Below are positions 62,890-64,000 of a stretch of DNA of 64,000 nucleotides, one piece after another. The DNA lies in NCBI RefSeq assembly GCF_000611645.1, contig NW_014013626.1:45001-109000 (forward strand). The letters are read 5' to 3'. The notes beneath the pieces were generated by a model. The model had not been told where the DNA came from. It saw only the letters and a list, made by a program, of their open reading frames with translations, and ran no database searches. Numbering within the stretch: the stretch's first letter is position 1; every line of letters begins with the position of its first letter. This stretch comes from Monoraphidium neglectum (taxonomy: Eukaryota; Chlorophyta; Chlorophyceae; Sphaeropleales; Selenastraceae). The translations under genes and the position numbers were made by a program.

Positions 62890-63055
62890 CTAGGCCCAAC
62901 GGGCCGGGGGGGGAAACCGAGGGGCCAAAGGCCCCTCGGAAACCCCGAGGGCCGAAGGCCCTCGCATAACAACGTTCTTTCGACGGGGCCGTAGGCCCCG
63001 TGCGCAAAAGCACGGGGGGCAAAGCCCCCGAAAAAGTCGAAGATCGAAAGCACGT
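62890..63055 (+). repeat. GC-rich palindrome island between 16S and psbA
   Basis: Modules are AGGCCCAACGGGCC, GGGGCCAAAGGCCCC, GAGGGCCGAAGGCCCTC, a GCATAACAACGTT half palindrome and GTGCGCAAAAGCAC. It separates the divergent 16S and psbA transcription units (62411-63205, otherwise AT-rich). Confidence 0.85.
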
Positions 63056-63145
63056 ACTAAAGACAATACGAATACCTAATATGAGTCGTGCTTGCATAAA
63101 AAAATTGGTTTTGGTATATATATAAATACCAGGGGTTTACATTAA

Positions 63146-64000
<855 letters not shown>

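Overview
The window is chloroplast DNA from a green alga of class Chlorophyceae. The coding DNA is very AT-rich. It encodes photosystem, cytochrome b6f, ATP synthase, plastid ribosomal and RNA polymerase proteins, tufA, chlL, ycf1, ycf3, ycf4, cemA and ccsA, plus an rRNA operon. Chlorophycean hallmarks are a psaA first exon standing alone before a group II intron boundary, ClpP with a ~320-residue internal insertion, Rps4 with a second S4 domain, very large rpoC1, cemA and ycf1 genes, and two identical trnE copies. Several gene neighbourhoods recall Chlamydomonas reinhardtii: rpl16-rpl14-rpl5-rps8-psaA exon 1, rps9-ycf4-ycf3, petA-petD and atpA-psbI-cemA. Plastid rpl12 is kept here although, as I recall, C. 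reinhardtii lacks it and Scenedesmus has it. I cannot name the genus.

Layout. 1-9449 (+): 3' part of ycf1, trnC, then ribosomal protein genes rpl16, rpl14, rpl5, rps8. 10074-13324 (+): psaA exon 1 and a degenerate maturase-like ORF. 13917-18073 (+): psbE, rps9, ycf4, ycf3, chlL, rpl36. 18787-22820 (+): petA, petD, trnR-UCU, trnM, rpoA. 22977-23598 (+): trnG-GCC, trnW, trnE, trnF. 24610-27843 (+): rpl23, rpl2, rps19, rps14, trnG-UCC. 29415-32649 (-): clpP, trnL-UAG, rps4 and the second trnE. 34926-55530 (+): psaB, ccsA, psbZ, psbM, trnV, trnP, tufA, trnR-ACG, atpB, rps18, petB, trnI-CAU, trnQ, rpoC1, atpA, psbI, cemA. 55800-56192 (+): rpl12. 56623-62410 (-): trnS-GCU and the rRNA operon, read as 16S, trnI-GAU, trnA-UGC, 23S, 5S. 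63206-64000 (+): first 265 codons of psbA, cut by the window edge.

Two kinds of non-coding structure dominate. Long, nearly perfect AT-rich inverted repeats sit just after many stop codons (ycf1, rps8, psbE, petA, petD, rpoA, rps14, psaB, psbZ, psbM, tufA, atpB, petB, psbI) and probably set mRNA 3' ends. About thirty GC-rich islands, sharply different from the AT-rich background, fill the spacers and enter some genes in frame. These islands are mosaics of short palindromes with central spacers of 2-4 nt, usually joined by the self-complementary tetramers CTAG or TCGA. A separate family, GCATAAC-NNN-GTTATGC, is mixed in. Some islands lie between the arms of the AT-rich inverted repeats.

The genes form the usual plastid programme: light reactions (psaA, psaB, psbA, psbE, psbI, psbM, psbZ, petA, petB, petD, atpA, atpB), their assembly (ycf3, ycf4, ccsA), light-independent chlorophyll synthesis (chlL), transcription (rpoA, rpoC1), translation (ribosomal proteins, tufA, tRNAs, rRNAs) and proteolysis (clpP). 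No prophage, CRISPR array or bacterial mobile element is visible. The least ordinary material is the psaA exon 1/maturase block and the GC palindrome system.
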